64,000 nucleotides of DNA, taken from positions 10,530,839-10,594,838 of the forward strand of contig CM049316.1 in NCBI GenBank assembly GCA_026874595.1, written 5' to 3'. Both the position numbers and the translations under genes were made by a program. The stretch comes from Sipunculus nudus. Lineage: Eukaryota > Annelida > Sipuncula > Golfingiida > Sipunculidae. Shown in pieces: positions 22,457 through 35,657 of the stretch. The notes under the pieces were generated by a model. The model was not told the DNA's origin. It worked only from the letters and a program-made list of their open reading frames with translations, and did not search any database. Numbering within the stretch: position 1 is the stretch's first letter; each line of letters starts with the position of its first letter.

Positions 22457-25400
22457 CTGTCAATAAAATATTTGTTCATTATTTATCAACCCAATGACTG
22501 TGGAAAAGATTTCACAGGCCGAAACCATATAGATCCTTATTGTATGGATTCTATTTTTCTGGCTGCGTGTGTACGCGCATGTGCGTGCATAATTGCGTAG
22601 GGATTCCATGGTTATAATAAATTTTTCGGGGACAAAAAGTTAAGCACTCTACCTTTGAAACTGACAAATTTATCAAGAATGAAGAGGAACAGGTTGAACT
22701 AGTATACAATATCCAGTGAATCTGGCCTGTTTAACTGCCTTTTTCTATTCGTTTTTATACGCATGAAAAAGCCAAGTCCTTCTTTAGGCTTATACTCTTT
22801 AAATTGACTCCATTTTACGACCTTTCGTTTCTTTTAATTGTATTGATTGCTATATTACCTATTTCTATAATGTTAGGGAAAACGTTTAAATAATTACAAA
22901 TTCTTAAATATGAGAATTTACGGACGATATGTGTACGATATATATACAGACGATATATTTCGGTACCATACTATACCTTCCACTTCAATCAGGTAATCTC
23001 TGAGTGACTGGATCGTGCACATGTCGGCAAAAGGTATTTCTGATAAGCTAAAGTTGGTCAGTTCCAGAAGTTTAGTAGCTGTAAGGCAAGTTCGTGGATA
23101 GACGAAAAACGCCTGCCCGGGCTCCGGATAATCCCTCAAAATGTCCAATAAACCAAGTCGATCAAGACCTTTAGAGAATTGATCAGCAGAGGCCATCACT
23201 CTACAGGTATAGAATAGGTTAAAGATCACCACCACCAGAATAATTCAGGAATGCCATGAGAGAATTATTATCATATTTTAGTAATTATTAAACCTTTCAT
23301 TTTCTTGAAGGGGCTGCACCTACATTTTTGCTATTCATATAAGTCTACTTTATAAACTTATCATAGGTACCTAAAAATGTATTCATTATTAATTAAAGTG
23401 AAACCGCTATTGCAACTCAGCGTCATTTTGTGTTCATTTAGTGAAACACATAAGGTTTAAGTACGTCAGTAAAAATGGATAATTCTTTGTTTATTATTAT
23501 ACATTTGAGTGGCATGCCAACGAGAATACATAAAGTTTCAACGCAGTGAGTTAAGATACGATGTAAGCCAACGTTTAGTTAATAAAAAGGATAGATATTT
23601 GAAACTTCTAAATCGTTTAACAATTGAAAACTAGATGGCGCTGGGAAGAAAAAGCCGAAGTTATCGCAAATTATTATCATGTTCAAAATGCCCCATTATA
23701 TTAGTATTTATTATGATCATTAGTCGCAGTAGCAGTAGAAGTCGTAGTATCAGTATTGAAATAAGTACTATTATTTTATTTACGAGAAAGGACTTACACA
23801 TACAACACATATACGTACGTAAGGACAATTACAGACCTTGTAACAATTGATTAAGACGCTTGACCAATATAAGCATAAAAGAGCGAAAGAAAATTGTTAT
23901 GGTGTATTGGGAAAGAACAATATTGTGGTGAATTTGGTAAGAACACTACTGTGTTGTATTGGGAAAGAATACTACTGTGTTGTATTGGGAAAGAACACTG
24001 CTGTGATGAATTAGGAAAGAACATAGCTGTGTTGTATTGGGAAAGAACACTGCTTTATTATATTGTGAAAGAACACTTTTGTGGTGTATTGGGGAAGAAC
24101 AGTGACTGTGTTGTGGTGTATTGTGAAAGAACAGTGTTGTGTTATATTGTGAAAGAACAGACCTTTTGTGTATTGGGAAAGAATTCTATACCTGTTATAC
24201 ACGTAGTGCTGTACGATTTTATTGCACACCTCATCCCGATCTTTAATCTTAAGTGTTGCTGGTTGTACACCACACCAGCACAACCAGTCAAACAGGTCTG
24301 AACAAACCTGTTGTAGCTCAGCTGATGTCTTGCAGCTTGCTAGCTGTGATGTTTAAGCATGACCGATTGAGTCTTTAATAAACGTGAATGCATAAGCACA
24401 TAAATGTAACAAAAAAAAATGTTTTAATTTGTTAAACGTTTCGACAACTGTATCTACAAATCATCTAATGCTTAGAAGTCGAAAGACTTTACATATTTAG
24501 CCCTATCGTTGTTATCTTAGGGCAATAATAATTCAATGTTAGCGAATAATTGTTAATAACTATTTAATTAGCAATTAATAATGAAATATCTCTACAAGAC
24601 CTACAAACCACTTTTTCACGAATTATTTAATAAATATATAATTTTACTTAACTAGCGATGTAAATAAATTTATACCCTCCGAACTTTTTCTTGTTCGTCG
24701 AAATCTGGAATGTCTGATATGTACGTATCAGGATACTTTGTCCCCAACATCCTGGCATAAACGTACGGATTCAGACATTGTAGCCCAATACCAGTGTGTA
24801 AAACGGCCCAGGCCACCATCACCCCGGCCCAGTAGTATTCATCCGCCTGTATCTTCTCAAGATCATAGGTGAAGGTCACTTTCTTTTCAGGGCCCTCAAA
24901 GATCCCGGAAGTTTGAATTTCCTGAATAAGTGAACTATACGCGGGAAAATATCAAATGTAACACTAACAAATGACACTTAATTTATTCAAGGAAATAAAT
25001 TAGACAATATCCATAACTTTCGTGGGGCTATTTTTATCGGTTGTTCACGTACAGAATTCAGGCCAGACAGTCTATTACATCTTTATCGTTCTTTATGCAA
25101 TAAAGTTAACATAAAATTAATGTTTATGGTTAAACTGATCAACATGAACTGTATGTGTTCCGACAAGAGTTGGTCACAAAGCACTCCTCAGTGTTCATAT
25201 GAAATCTTCAACGAAAAAATTAGCGAAGTGACGTGTACTCTAGACCTATATTGTAAATATGTATAAGTTAGAATTTTGTAAATAGGAAGAATATCATTTA
25301 TCAATCATACGTAAAAGAATATCAATTGCGCGCGCGTTTTAAGGGCATTTTGGAATGTCCTAACGAGGAATATATTAGATTTTAGTGTGGACCAGGCTCA

Positions 25401-27835
25401 TGATCCAGATCCAGGAACGCCATAGATGAATATTCACAACTATAAAGTCACTTATGTACCAATAAATCTGAGAAGATGGGCCGAATAAGGGAACGGCGCA
25501 GTTTTTCACATTTCTCATTACATATATTTCCTTTTCCGCACACATGGTGTAGTGGTAAGCAAAAAGGAACCACGACGTGGAAGCAGTTATTTATAATATT
25601 CATTTTAAATAACAATAACATTGTCACTTTTTTAATATACCCAAAAACGGAGAAAATGTTCACCTGAAAAACTCCCTCATCGGGCCTCCACAATCTATTC
25701 CTTCTTCTTCTTCAAATGATATGGAGGGATCAGCTTCAAAGTCAAAATCCTCCTCCCTGATACGGTCACGGATAGACTGGATAACACTACCCCGCTTTAC
25801 AATGATATATTCACTTGAGATGTTCCTCTGCTCTTGGTATAATTCCAGCACATCCGCAACCAGCTCATCACTGATCAATTAAAACATAATATAAATTCTC
25901 GCATTCACAATCAATGGTCCTAATTTTTTTGTGTTACATGGTATTAATTTTTTATGCATTCATATTTTTTATAACTAATATTTTATAATATTCTATTATA
26001 CTAATATTAGTTGTATAACAAAATGTAATGAAAATTGCAGAATGTAATTATTCTTATAAAGTTTTTTAAGCTACTAACACAGTAACAAAGGTAGCTTAAA
26101 TCTGGTATAAAGCTTTCATTCAACTGATTCTTATGTCAAGTAAGAAACATGAATACAAAACAGAAAAAGACTTGTATTGAAAACTACCAATTTAAAGTGG
26201 TTTTATTAGTAGATTTAAATAATTTGTTTTTATAATACTTGACTTGCTCAAATTCAACGCCTTTGAAATTGTCAATTGGTTGTCCATGACTGGAGGAACG
26301 TCCAGAAGTTGAGGGTACGACAGCCTGCGAGGTTTGAGAGCGGGCACTCCATGGACGAACTGACGGTAGACGAGTGGACGATGGGCGTGCTGAAGGCGGA
26401 CGGACGGAAGATTGACGCACGGACTGAGGTCTAACAGGAGAGGTCTCCGCTAAGCTTTTTGAAAGAGCGATGGCAATCTCAAGTTCTTCCTCTTCCTTTT
26501 CTTTAGCTATGAGGACTATAGCTTCAACAAGGTCAAGGCCACTCAGATGCTGCAGCTATAAGATAATTTTGGTATCACTGACCAATGAAAGTTTCACATC
26601 ACAGTCACACAGTCACACTTTTGGATTTCGAATTTTTCTTTTTACTTATATATGAACACCCAGAAGGCTCTGATCTCGTGTGCTTCACTAATTTACAAAA
26701 AAAAGGGTTTTTTTTTAGGATGAATGTACATTTAACAGCCTGGAGAAACATTTATCAAAATCGGGAGAAAAAAAATAAAGATTTACGGTGGAAAATTGAC
26801 GAACCTTAACTGACTGCTCGTCTGTCAAGTTTATACCGGATATTTGCTGCAACGCTGCTCCACGTTCTGCTGCTTTACGCTCTTCTTCTATCTGCTGCAT
26901 GGCTGTCATCTTAAACATATCATCACAATCATCATCATCATCTCAACAAATACCACCGTAATAAGGTGTTCCCCGTAGGAAGAGGAGGCTTATAGGGGCT
27001 GATGAATTTATTTCTACATCAATATTTGGTAAACAATTTAGGAGGGAGAACCCTCCAAGGGTGAAAAAACAACGATTACAAATTTTTTTTTCTTTTTCTT
27101 CTGCCCGTGTTTACGGTATAGATCTCAAGTATATCTGATAAAAAAGTAACCTTTTGGTAAAATGATAGAAATATATGATAAATTTGCACCTGATATTTAG
27201 TTTTAATTTCGATCTCATTTTCCAGTTCTTTTTCTGTTTGCGTTAGATCCCACTATAGATGTCTGGTTTTTTTAATGTCACTTCCCTAACGATCACTCGG
27301 CGATTGCAGACATCTGTTATTTTTTTAATATATTTATTTTTTTTAACTTTGACTGTTAAGAGCGCTTTCTTAATTTTTAAGTACAAAACTTACAGATTTT
27401 ATTATAGATAAATTATAATATCGTGCTTTTTTTCTCAAACGCGTATCTATCACTTAATTTACTAAGGAAAATTACTTATTAGGTCAATGTCTGTCCCATA
27501 TGTTGCTTCTACACACAGTAAACGGCTGCATTATGAAGCAAGAAGAATGCCTGTAAATATTACTTTTATGAATTTTGTAAAATAGCCGCGGTAATTTTAT
27601 GTATAATTGTTCTAGGTAAAACCCTTCACATCTAGATTAGTTTTATGTTATGTTCTAAGTCTTTCTGTGGATTACGTGGTCCCTGATGTAAGTACTAGGA
27701 GGTACTCACGGCGTACAGCAGCTCCAGCCCATCATATCCTTTCTCCTCCCCCTGCTGCTGCTGCTGCTGTTTCCGGGCCTTTTCTGACCCTCCATCATCC
27801 CTCCTCCTCCCCTGTCTGCCGGGCTTGTTCCCCAT
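22212..27835 (-). CDS. UIM-HECT E3 ubiquitin ligase, paralogue A (8 coding exons)
   Basis: Coding exons in transcript order: 27835-27710, 26909-26805, 26555-26248, 25870-25664, 24934-24676, 24343-24192, 23200-22977 and 22456-22212; they sum to 541 codons with no frame break. HECT ligases accept ubiquitin from an E2 on a cysteine and pass it to substrates. N-terminal part: MG-leader with a six-Gln run, a charged helix (43-77), a UIM-like motif (96-114, core Leu102, Ala105, Ser109) and an Arg-Pro-Ser linker. The HECT domain fills the rest: EGIDCGGPMREFF in exon 4 and the catalytic Cys509 in STCSMEISLP, ending GFGTF. It resembles invertebrate G2E3-like HECT proteins. Intron 3 seems to start with GC. 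The start of exon 2 (AAG acceptor) is the weakest boundary. Confidence 0.9.
23885..24190. repeat. ~30-bp minisatellite beside a splice donor
   Basis: About ten degenerate copies of a unit with TATTGGGAAAGAACA and CTGTGTTG fill this interval in intron 6 of HECT paralogue A. The array starts within about 10 bases of that exon's donor (exon end 24192, GTATAG). Open frames across it on both strands are repeat artefacts. It is not CRISPR-like: there are no unique spacers. Confidence 0.85.
26248..26555 (-). other. UIM and Arg-Pro-Ser linker exon of HECT paralogue A
   Basis: The exon reads LQHLSGLDLVEAI, then a UIM-like EEEELEIAIALSKSLAE, then a linker built of short R-P-x-S and V-R-P-x-S units ending in PSVRPWSARSQ. 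Paralogue B has the same order. UIMs are single helices that bind ubiquitin. The exon ends GA followed by GCAAGT, the consensus of the rare GC donor class. Confidence 0.8.
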
Positions 27836-27925
27836 CCAGGAGATTAATGTTAACTACAGAAAGACTAATATTCCAAAACACCACTGACTTTATTTGGCTG
27901 TACATTAAAATTCGTTTCGCAAACG

Positions 27926-27989
<64 letters not shown>

Positions 27990-28420
27990 AAAGTCCATGG
28001 CTATAGGTTCCTGCAAATATAGTTTAGATTACTTAACAGATTGTTTCGAAATTCCGGTGTTGCCAACATTATCAGAACAACCTGTCCCGTCTAACAGATG
28101 TAAACGCAAATGAATGTTTAAGACATAAATGCGGGATGAATTTTTTCCCATTTTTATTGGATTTAAAAAGCTTACCTCGCTGGAGGTATGGTCTTTCTGA
28201 ATGCTCTTCAGTTTAAAACCTTAGACGTAAAATATTTCTGGACAAAGACCAAGGATAGCTGCTTAACAATGCATTTCACTCACTGAAAAAAGTCTATAAG
28301 CTCGAAAGGACTGGCAGGGCACAATCTCTCAAAAAGATGTGAAGCTTTGTACCAGGCGAAAGGACACGGTACGCTCCAAATATTTATATCCCTCAACAAG
28401 TATATACCTCCAAAGCCAGA
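27836..28420 (-). other. Probable 5' noncoding exon and intron of HECT paralogue A
   Basis: Upstream of the start codon the minus strand has a good acceptor (TCTTTCTGTAG, exon resuming about 19 bases before the ATG). Further upstream there is a strong donor, CCAGCGAG|GTAAGC, with the exon ending at 28176. A noncoding first exon ending there would explain both. Its 5' end and promoter are not visible. A (TA)n tract (27928-27986) lies in the intron. Confidence 0.4.
27928..27986. repeat. (TA)n microsatellite
   Basis: About 58 uninterrupted bases of TA lie between the presumed 5' noncoding exon and the first coding exon of HECT paralogue A. Confidence 0.95.
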
Positions 28421-29178
28421 TCGTAATCACAGAAACGACACCTTGCCTTATAAAAAATGGCTCTCTATGTGTAATTAGTTTGCGCCCTCTATAGAACCGA
28501 TTGTTAATACTGGGAATACCGTTGTGGTAACAAGACGTATACGATATACGTGCATGAGTACATAAAGACTTGTCATATTAAAAGCTCCTTGAGTGACGCA
28601 TGCACTGACGCGTTTTTAACTTCTGCAACATACGTTGCGAGTGAGGCTTTGGGTATAGGGCTTACAAAATATTTTCAACTATTACCTCAGCTGAGCAGCA
28701 ATATGTCCTATTGAATAAGAAGCTACCGCCTAGACCTCAAGCAAATGTTTTCCAATGGCAGTTCTAATATATGATATTTGGCTGTAGAAAATTTACTTTC
28801 ATAAATTTTGTGTGAACCGAACCAATTTTTTGCAGGAAAATATTTATTTAGAAATAAATACCTGGAGGTTGTGTGATTACATAGGGAGCTGTCTTTGTTT
28901 CCTTGGACACTCTCTATCTGCAATGAGGTCAGCCACAAGAAAATCATATGTCACCGGCAAATCTAGATCTTATTAAATACATCAAATTCAAGTGTCAGAA
29001 CCAACATTTCAGGGATGAATAAAAATTATGAATTATCATATTTAAGTCATTAAGACAGTTCATGACGTCACGCTGGTACCTCTCGGTTCATATCTTAAAT
29101 CACACAGTAGAAAAAAAGTGGGAAACATATGATGTGATGCTCGTCTTTCATTTTAACAATAAATTCTTAATTAAAAAT

Positions 29179-29455
29179 CTGCATTCTAAGGAATGCAAGC
29201 CTCAGGCATGTTCATTTATTCGGCCCATATTCACAGTTTAATTCGTGCATAAGTGACTGTACATTTTAACAGTTCCTTATAGCCTTCCTTGATGACGTTC
29301 CTTGGATCCGGATCATGTACGGGATCCCCACCAAAATCTAATTGTTATTCCCGAAATTCTCTGAAAATTTCTTGACATTCCGTTCATGATTGTGTCAGTT
29401 AATTTGTGAACAAACACACATACGAACATGGATGAACGAATAAGAGTATTTTCTG
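29179..29455 (+). repeat. Interspersed repeat copy 1 (ATCCGGATCA family)
   Basis: Shared landmarks with 34690-34905 and 38740-39056, in order, are GACGTTCCT, ATCCGGAT, CGAAA, TTTGA/TTTCTTGAC, CATTCCGTTCATGA and ACAAACACAC. Copies 1 and 3 also share an upstream GGAATGCAAGC block. All three lie in the same orientation around the HECT gene pair. The third copy ends in CTTGGCGGAG, a terminus seen in widespread animal short repeats. No protein is encoded. Confidence 0.65.
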
Positions 29456-29866
29456 TCATTCTGCCAACCCACATACTTTCAAGTCACATATTCTAAAGTC
29501 TGGTTCAACAAGGTCACAATTTTTTATGCTAAAAATAAAAATTATGAAACCTCTCAGGGCACTTTCTAATTAAAGCAGATTTAACCTTATGCATGAATAT
29601 GATAAACAGTCTACACTAAGCCTACCACATGGCTGATATTCATAATCATAAACAGTCGCTTCTATGCCGAGCTGTTTATTTTTACATCATTATTTTTTTG
29701 TTACCTGTGAGCTTGATCTTCTTGCTGTTTTCTGCACTGATCTTATTAATATAAAACTGGAAACCTTTTTACTGCCCGATCATGTGACGACCTGTGCGTA
29801 TACCTGCACACTCTTATATAGATATACCGCCTTAAAAGGTCCTGAGTATACACAGCTGGAGGTCGT

Positions 29867-29954
29867 AATCACAAACTGATCAAATTTGCATGATCACAAT
29901 AATTTATCGCAATCACAAACTGATCAAATTTGCATGATCACAATAATTTATCGT
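29867..29954. repeat. 44-bp perfect tandem duplication
   Basis: Two adjacent copies (29867-29910 and 29911-29954) begin AATCACAAACTGATCAAATT and are identical apart from the last base. Each carries ATTTGCAT (octamer-type) and two TGATCA palindromes. It lies about 0.75-0.85 kb upstream of the HECT paralogue B start. Confidence 0.9.
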
Positions 29955-30254
29955 CGCACCTGTTTCTTTCATCTCAATTTCTATTGCAACAGTTTTTACA
30001 ATTTTACCCGTTGCAGGCCTACGTTTTGTTTCAAACCGTCCCTTCCACTTAGGTTATGTGGCGTTAGAGAAAATATAGCCCTACGGTAGGTACCAGTATA
30101 AGAGACGGTAACAATTCTTGGAAATTGTACAGAAAAACATAGATCAACACACGTGACACAAAGGTGGATAAGGACTTCTATAGAACTATCAAAGGCCTGG
30201 GCAAACAAAACCAGTGAATGCATACCTTGTAAACAGTTAACTACCTCGCTTTAC

Positions 30255-30489
30255 ATATCTGTGTTAGGGGTGGCCTGTATACCGGGGGGCGCGCCAGTCC
30301 CGCGATAACAGCAGGTTTTATGTCCTCAAGTCGAAACCTGGACGCGGAAGAAACGAACTGTTCCTTCACACAATCACAGACTAAAACGCTACAACAAAAA
30401 ACAGGCTCAGCCTTAAAATTAGGCGAGTCAGGCTTTATAATGTTGTTACTGACATGGAGTAACACGCTATTTAACATGGGGTTAATAAG
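30255..30489 (+). other. Possible 5' noncoding exon of HECT paralogue B
   Basis: A GC-richer patch (about 30275-30350, including GGGGCGCGCC) is followed by a donor-like AATAAG|GTAAGG at 30489-30490. A possible acceptor (CTTTTTCAAG) lies at about 30655, some 48 bases before the ATG. This mirrors the arrangement inferred for paralogue A. It is weak evidence without transcripts. Confidence 0.3.
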
Positions 30490-30702
30490 GTAAGGAGAAC
30501 ACCCAGTCAGAAAAAAAAGTTGGTGATCGATACATGGGTGACTTATGCATACTGTAGTAAGACAAACAAAGTTAATAGCCGGCTTAACGGTTACATTGAT
30601 AAATAAGGGACATTAATAAATACGGATTATCAGGAGCGTGCATCGCTTTTTCAAGGAGTTAACTTCGTTAAGTAGAATATGGATAAGTAAAATTCATCCG
30701 GT

Positions 30703-33700
30703 ATGGGTACCAGCCACAGTCGCCCTGGAGGTTCGAGTCCTTTGGAGCAGCGCGGGAACGGAACAGGAAAGACCAGACGCAGAGCAGACGACAGTGACGA
30801 CGAGGAGGCACAAACAAATGACTACGATGGCCTGGAGCTCTTCGTCGCTGTGAGTACAGAGCGTCTTTTCGTTGTGTCGTAAAAGAATATATATATATTA
30901 AAGTATTAAATCAGTTTACGAAGACGCTTACAACATTCTGGAAGTCTACTTTTTCTCTCAGTTTTTACAGTTTGCTAATGTTTTGTACTTGCATATGATC
31001 ATACGCCAGATAAAATAACTATATATATATAGTTAAAATTGTAACTTTGTGTATTTTACAAAACACAGAGAGAGAGAGGGGGGTATCACTTCTTTGTCTG
31101 GGTAATATTAAAACACAAATGATTCTATACACATTGCTATCACTAATAAAAAGTAAGATGTTTACATATACGCTATCAGAACAGGTATGTTGTATTCAGA
31201 CGACGAGTTTAAGTGTATTACAGAGTCACTGAACTGGGTCACGCCTTGTTTATTGCAGAGAGACTAGCCCTGCGCATGTGTAAGTAAAGAACAGTACACA
31301 AACCGGCTTATAAGAATGTCTCGGGACTTTAAACCTTGTTACCTGGATCTTCTATACGCACGCGTATACAGATTAAAATCAATGTTCACATGTAAGAGTC
31401 AATAAAATACCCCCCCCCTGGTATAACGGGTCCAGTAGCGAAAAAAAAAAGAAATGTAAACAATACATTCCTGTGTTGCTGCTAACACCAGAACAGGAGC
31501 TATTTACTATTACAACAAAACTTAAAGTTTTGTGTAGTTGCCTTTTAGATATAATATACATGGGTTCCTGATACCCATGCATGCAAACCGGGCTGCCATC
31601 TGTACACAGTCATCTGTAGAGTAAATTCAGTAGAAGTATTATTATATGGCAAAACTCTGTTTTCTGGTTGCTATTTTTTTCAATTAAATATTGTTTGCAT
31701 CAAATAGTGAACATATGGTAAACATGGCAGCATTGCATAGCCAAATAACTGGTATTCATGCTACCATTCTTTAAATAACTCGTAAATCTTAACAAGGAAC
31801 GAATATATATAAGCAGACGCGGATCCAGGGGGAGGGTCACGGGGGTCCGGACCCCCCCCCCCCCCCTTTTTTTTCAGCTTACGCAGCCTTTTTAAAGGGT
31901 TCGGACCAATTTTTTCGGGCTGGACCCCCCTTTTCCTGACCCAGGGACCATTTTTTAGATTTGTTATTAGTCCTCCAGTGTTTGGACCCCTCCTTTTCCT
32001 AAATCCTGGAACCGCCCCTGATAGGGGTTGATGAGTTTATTTGTACATTGATATTTAGGTCAAAATTTGAGAGAGAGAGAGAGAGAGAATCGTTCAGAGC
32101 GAACATATCATGCTAGGGAACACGATATTTACCCAAAACAGATGTAGCACCCTTGTACTTCATTGGCTCCATACCTATAGAGGATGTAACAAACAAAAAT
32201 TATTTGTCTCTGGTATTTATTTCAGCTCATGGCACTGCAGCAGAGGGAAGCAGAGGAGCAGATGGCACGACAAAGTGCAGGACTGCACCACTTGGCGGCA
32301 GCACTGTCACTGTCGGAGGAACAATCCGCCGGGGTAGGTAAAATGGTATTAATCTTTTAAGTTTATTTAAGTTCAAATGGATCACTTGAAATATTTCACG
32401 TCGAAGTTGTTTATCTTTAATCTTTAGGATCAGAGGAACCATAAGGGCTACTTTGCCTCGGCGGAAAGCCCACAATTACCCGCCGAAGGATCGGGGTCCA
32501 TATTCTGCCTTGCGCGAACTTTTAGTTTTAACATTATGGCTAAGTCAGGAGTAAAGATGAAACAAAGATCGCTCGCTAGACCCGCTTAATAAACGACCTT
32601 CCATGTCAACGTTTTGATTTTTTAATTAGTTTCATAATTTTATTATAACAACAATATCCATTGTCAATCATGCAATTTCAGAGGTAAACGCCATTTGCTC
32701 TTACATTTATAATTAATTAACTTATCAAATAGACGTTTTACCCCAGGATTCGCCAATTTTATCGGAGCTTTGTCCAGACAAACAGTTAAAAATATTGACC
32801 GAGGACATCAACTGATTGACGATAGGTTGTTTGTTGAATACGGACAGTGGATAAATAACATTTATTTTTTAGAGTTCGCTGGTCAATTATGCATCATTTT
32901 CTTGAACCAGTTACTTTGAAAAATTTATTCGGCGATTACTCCTCCGGAAACGTCCCAACATAACTTCAAACTCCTTTCCAAGCCCCTAACGAGAGATTGC
33001 AAAACCTCATTCTTGCCCACTAAATAATCTAAGGAGAAAGCCAACTCGGACCTTACCTGCTCGTAAAACTTTCGATTAAAAGCCATCTATTCACATATAC
33101 CTTTTCTATGGAATTTAAATTTCTGGCTTAATCTCCCTATAAATTAATTAACTTTAGGCAATTCCTATAAATAAAATTCTTATAACATCACTGTAATTAA
33201 TATATGAGTTTTTTTTTATGAGTTGTTAGTAAACACAGCAATGTTGATGAAGGTAAAAACACCTAACATAAGGTGGTTGGTTGAATATGTGCGGAAATTG
33301 AAATGGTCATTAGTTTGCAAAACTCCTTTTGTAAACTCTGGTTCGTCTTTCCTGTCACCGGTTAGCGTCCTTGTTGAAAGTGTTTTGATTATCTTAGCGT
33401 TCCCCTACCTGTTATAAACAGACAGGTGGATATAATCATAACGAACAGCCTATGTGCGGTCGGATCGACGTTTTTTGGCGTATTTAAAAATCAATCATGA
33501 GGTTATCATAAGTTAATAGACGTCAGATATCGGAATAGAACACTTTAAACAAAAGTGGCGCACATGTTCATGATGCATATGACAAAAACATTATTCAGTG
33601 TTTATGAATCATGTTGTAGCTTACTCAGCTTAGCGGTCTTGATATTCTACAAGCGATGATGGAGATAGCTGAGGAGAAGGAAGAGGATGAAGTACGTGAA

Positions 33701-35599
33701 GCGCTGGAGACATCACAGATGGAATTTACTTCTCAAATCCCCCGCCAGGAAACCCCCAGAGCGTGGTCCACCATGGTCTCGCCGTCCCCCGCTAGACCGT
33801 CCTCAGCCCGCCCCGTCCGGCCCCCGTCAGTCCGACCATGGAGCGCCCGCAGCCAGAGCCGCGCAGGGACAGTGACGCCCAGACTGCCCGCAAAATACAA
33901 AGACCAGGAAGACGACTTTGTTGGAGTAATGCTTGAGTAAGCCTTCTTTTTTAAGCCATCATGAGGATTTCTTATCAGTTATTAAAAGTGAATTCAGTTG
34001 ACGTTATAACAGAAATTGTGAAGCATACTCTATATAAGGACTGACCATTGCCATGTTATTTCTGCATTTTACTGCTAGTAGATAATAAAACTACACTCTA
34101 AGGTTTTGCGCCATTTAGTTCCTTTATTCAGAAGGCGTTCATATTTAGACAAATTACAAAACAACAGCTGGGTAACCGTTTCATTTAGAGTTTACCAAAC
34201 TATGGATTGTTAAAAAATAATTTTGTTTATATTTATGGAAATAATGACAAACTGACGTGTTCTTAATGACAGAAAAATTATACTTGCAAATAATGGAAAC
34301 AAGAAAATCTCTGATGGGCTCGTTATATTCAATTTTTACAAAGAAAACGTGAATGGTGTTTTTGGAATCTTGTGATGTTCCATTGATATTTCATCCTCGA
34401 AATTGTTTCCCGGTTTTTCATTACAGTGACGATGACGTCGCAGAACTACTTTCGAATTATAAAGATCAGTGTAACACGGAGAGCGAGGTCATAGAAGTGG
34501 ATCGCGGCCAGGTTTTCAAGAGCATTCAAGGTCAAATCAAGAAGGAACAACTAGACCTGGATGCCGAATCTTTCATTAGTTTCAATGGTGAGGCGGGCTT
34601 AGATTACGGAGGGCCAAGGAGAGAATTCTTCAGGTGAGAAAAGTACAAACTAGAAATCTGCATCTAAGTGACTAAACATTTGTAAATATTCTTTGACAAC
34701 GTTCCTTAATCCGGATAATGGGCCGGATCCACGATCATCAAAATCTAATCAATTCTTCATTGGCTCATTCCCGAAAAGGCCTGAAAATTTCATGACATTC
34801 CATTCATGACTGCGATAGTTATGTTGTGGACAAACACACTCGCACACATGCAAACACACACACGATCGGGGTGAACGCATACTCCCCTGGCGATGGCAAT
34901 GCTGACAAAATAGTTCGAGAAGAATCCCAGTGTGTGTGCGAGCGAGTATGTTTGTGTGAGTGTTTTCTTTATAAGAAGGGTATAAATATTTAGGCAGAAA
35001 ATTGTAACCTTACAAAATGGATTTGATTTAGTGCTGCACCGAAGAGGTGAGGTCAATATTCTCTCTTGACTATCTACCTAAATATGTATACAACAAATCC
35101 TACTATGCCAGTTTGTGGCCTACTTTCAGGTACTCCACACCAGGAAACTGTGTAGAACAATATAAATAAAAATTTCCAAACGCGGGCTAGAACACGAAAA
35201 CTGCTTAAATGACAAATGGTGTTCTACTTGAAAATTGTTTACACACACAAAAAAAGGAGAAATATACCTTCCACTTTTTATGATGTTGGCACACTTGAGA
35301 GTTGTTTAAAATTCATTGTGCTCCGGCCAGGAGCCAAAGCAACAAACCAATTGGTCTTATGATATTTTTGTACTCACTCGATAGTACTAGAAATAACCTG
35401 CTAAAGGACAAGTGAATAAATGCTGAGGTGTGTGTGTGTGTGGGGGGGGGGGGGGCGACAGACTCAGGCTTTTAGAAAGAATGGGGTAGGGTCCAACTCA
35501 GACTAATGTGAAAAGGTCCTCTGGTCAAGGGTCATGCCCGCAAATAAAATTGTTTGAAAAACTTAAGAAGGCCGCTGCGGCTGGAAAAAGGGATCAGCT

Positions 35600-35657
<58 letters not shown>

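Larger units (their letters stand above)
28421..30250. promoter_or_regulatory. Divergent intergenic region between the two HECT genes
   Basis: The two start codons are 2.87 kb apart and point away from each other, so both promoters should lie in or near this interval. It contains an interspersed repeat (29179-29455) and a 44-bp perfect tandem duplication (29867-29954) carrying ATTTGCAT and TGATCA. No open frame has coding character. Confidence 0.4.

Noticed and set aside
23894-24301. 135-codon plus-strand repeat-bearing frame and CRISPR-like appearance
   Set aside because: It is a eukaryotic minisatellite without unique spacers, lying in an intron of a minus-strand gene.
22212-27835. HECT paralogue A as a pseudogene
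   Set aside because: All eight exons join in frame, and splice sites and the catalytic Cys are intact.
30731-30743. GGTTCGAGTCC, a tRNA B-box-like sequence
   Set aside because: It lies in the coding exon of HECT paralogue B; no A box or cloverleaf was found around it.
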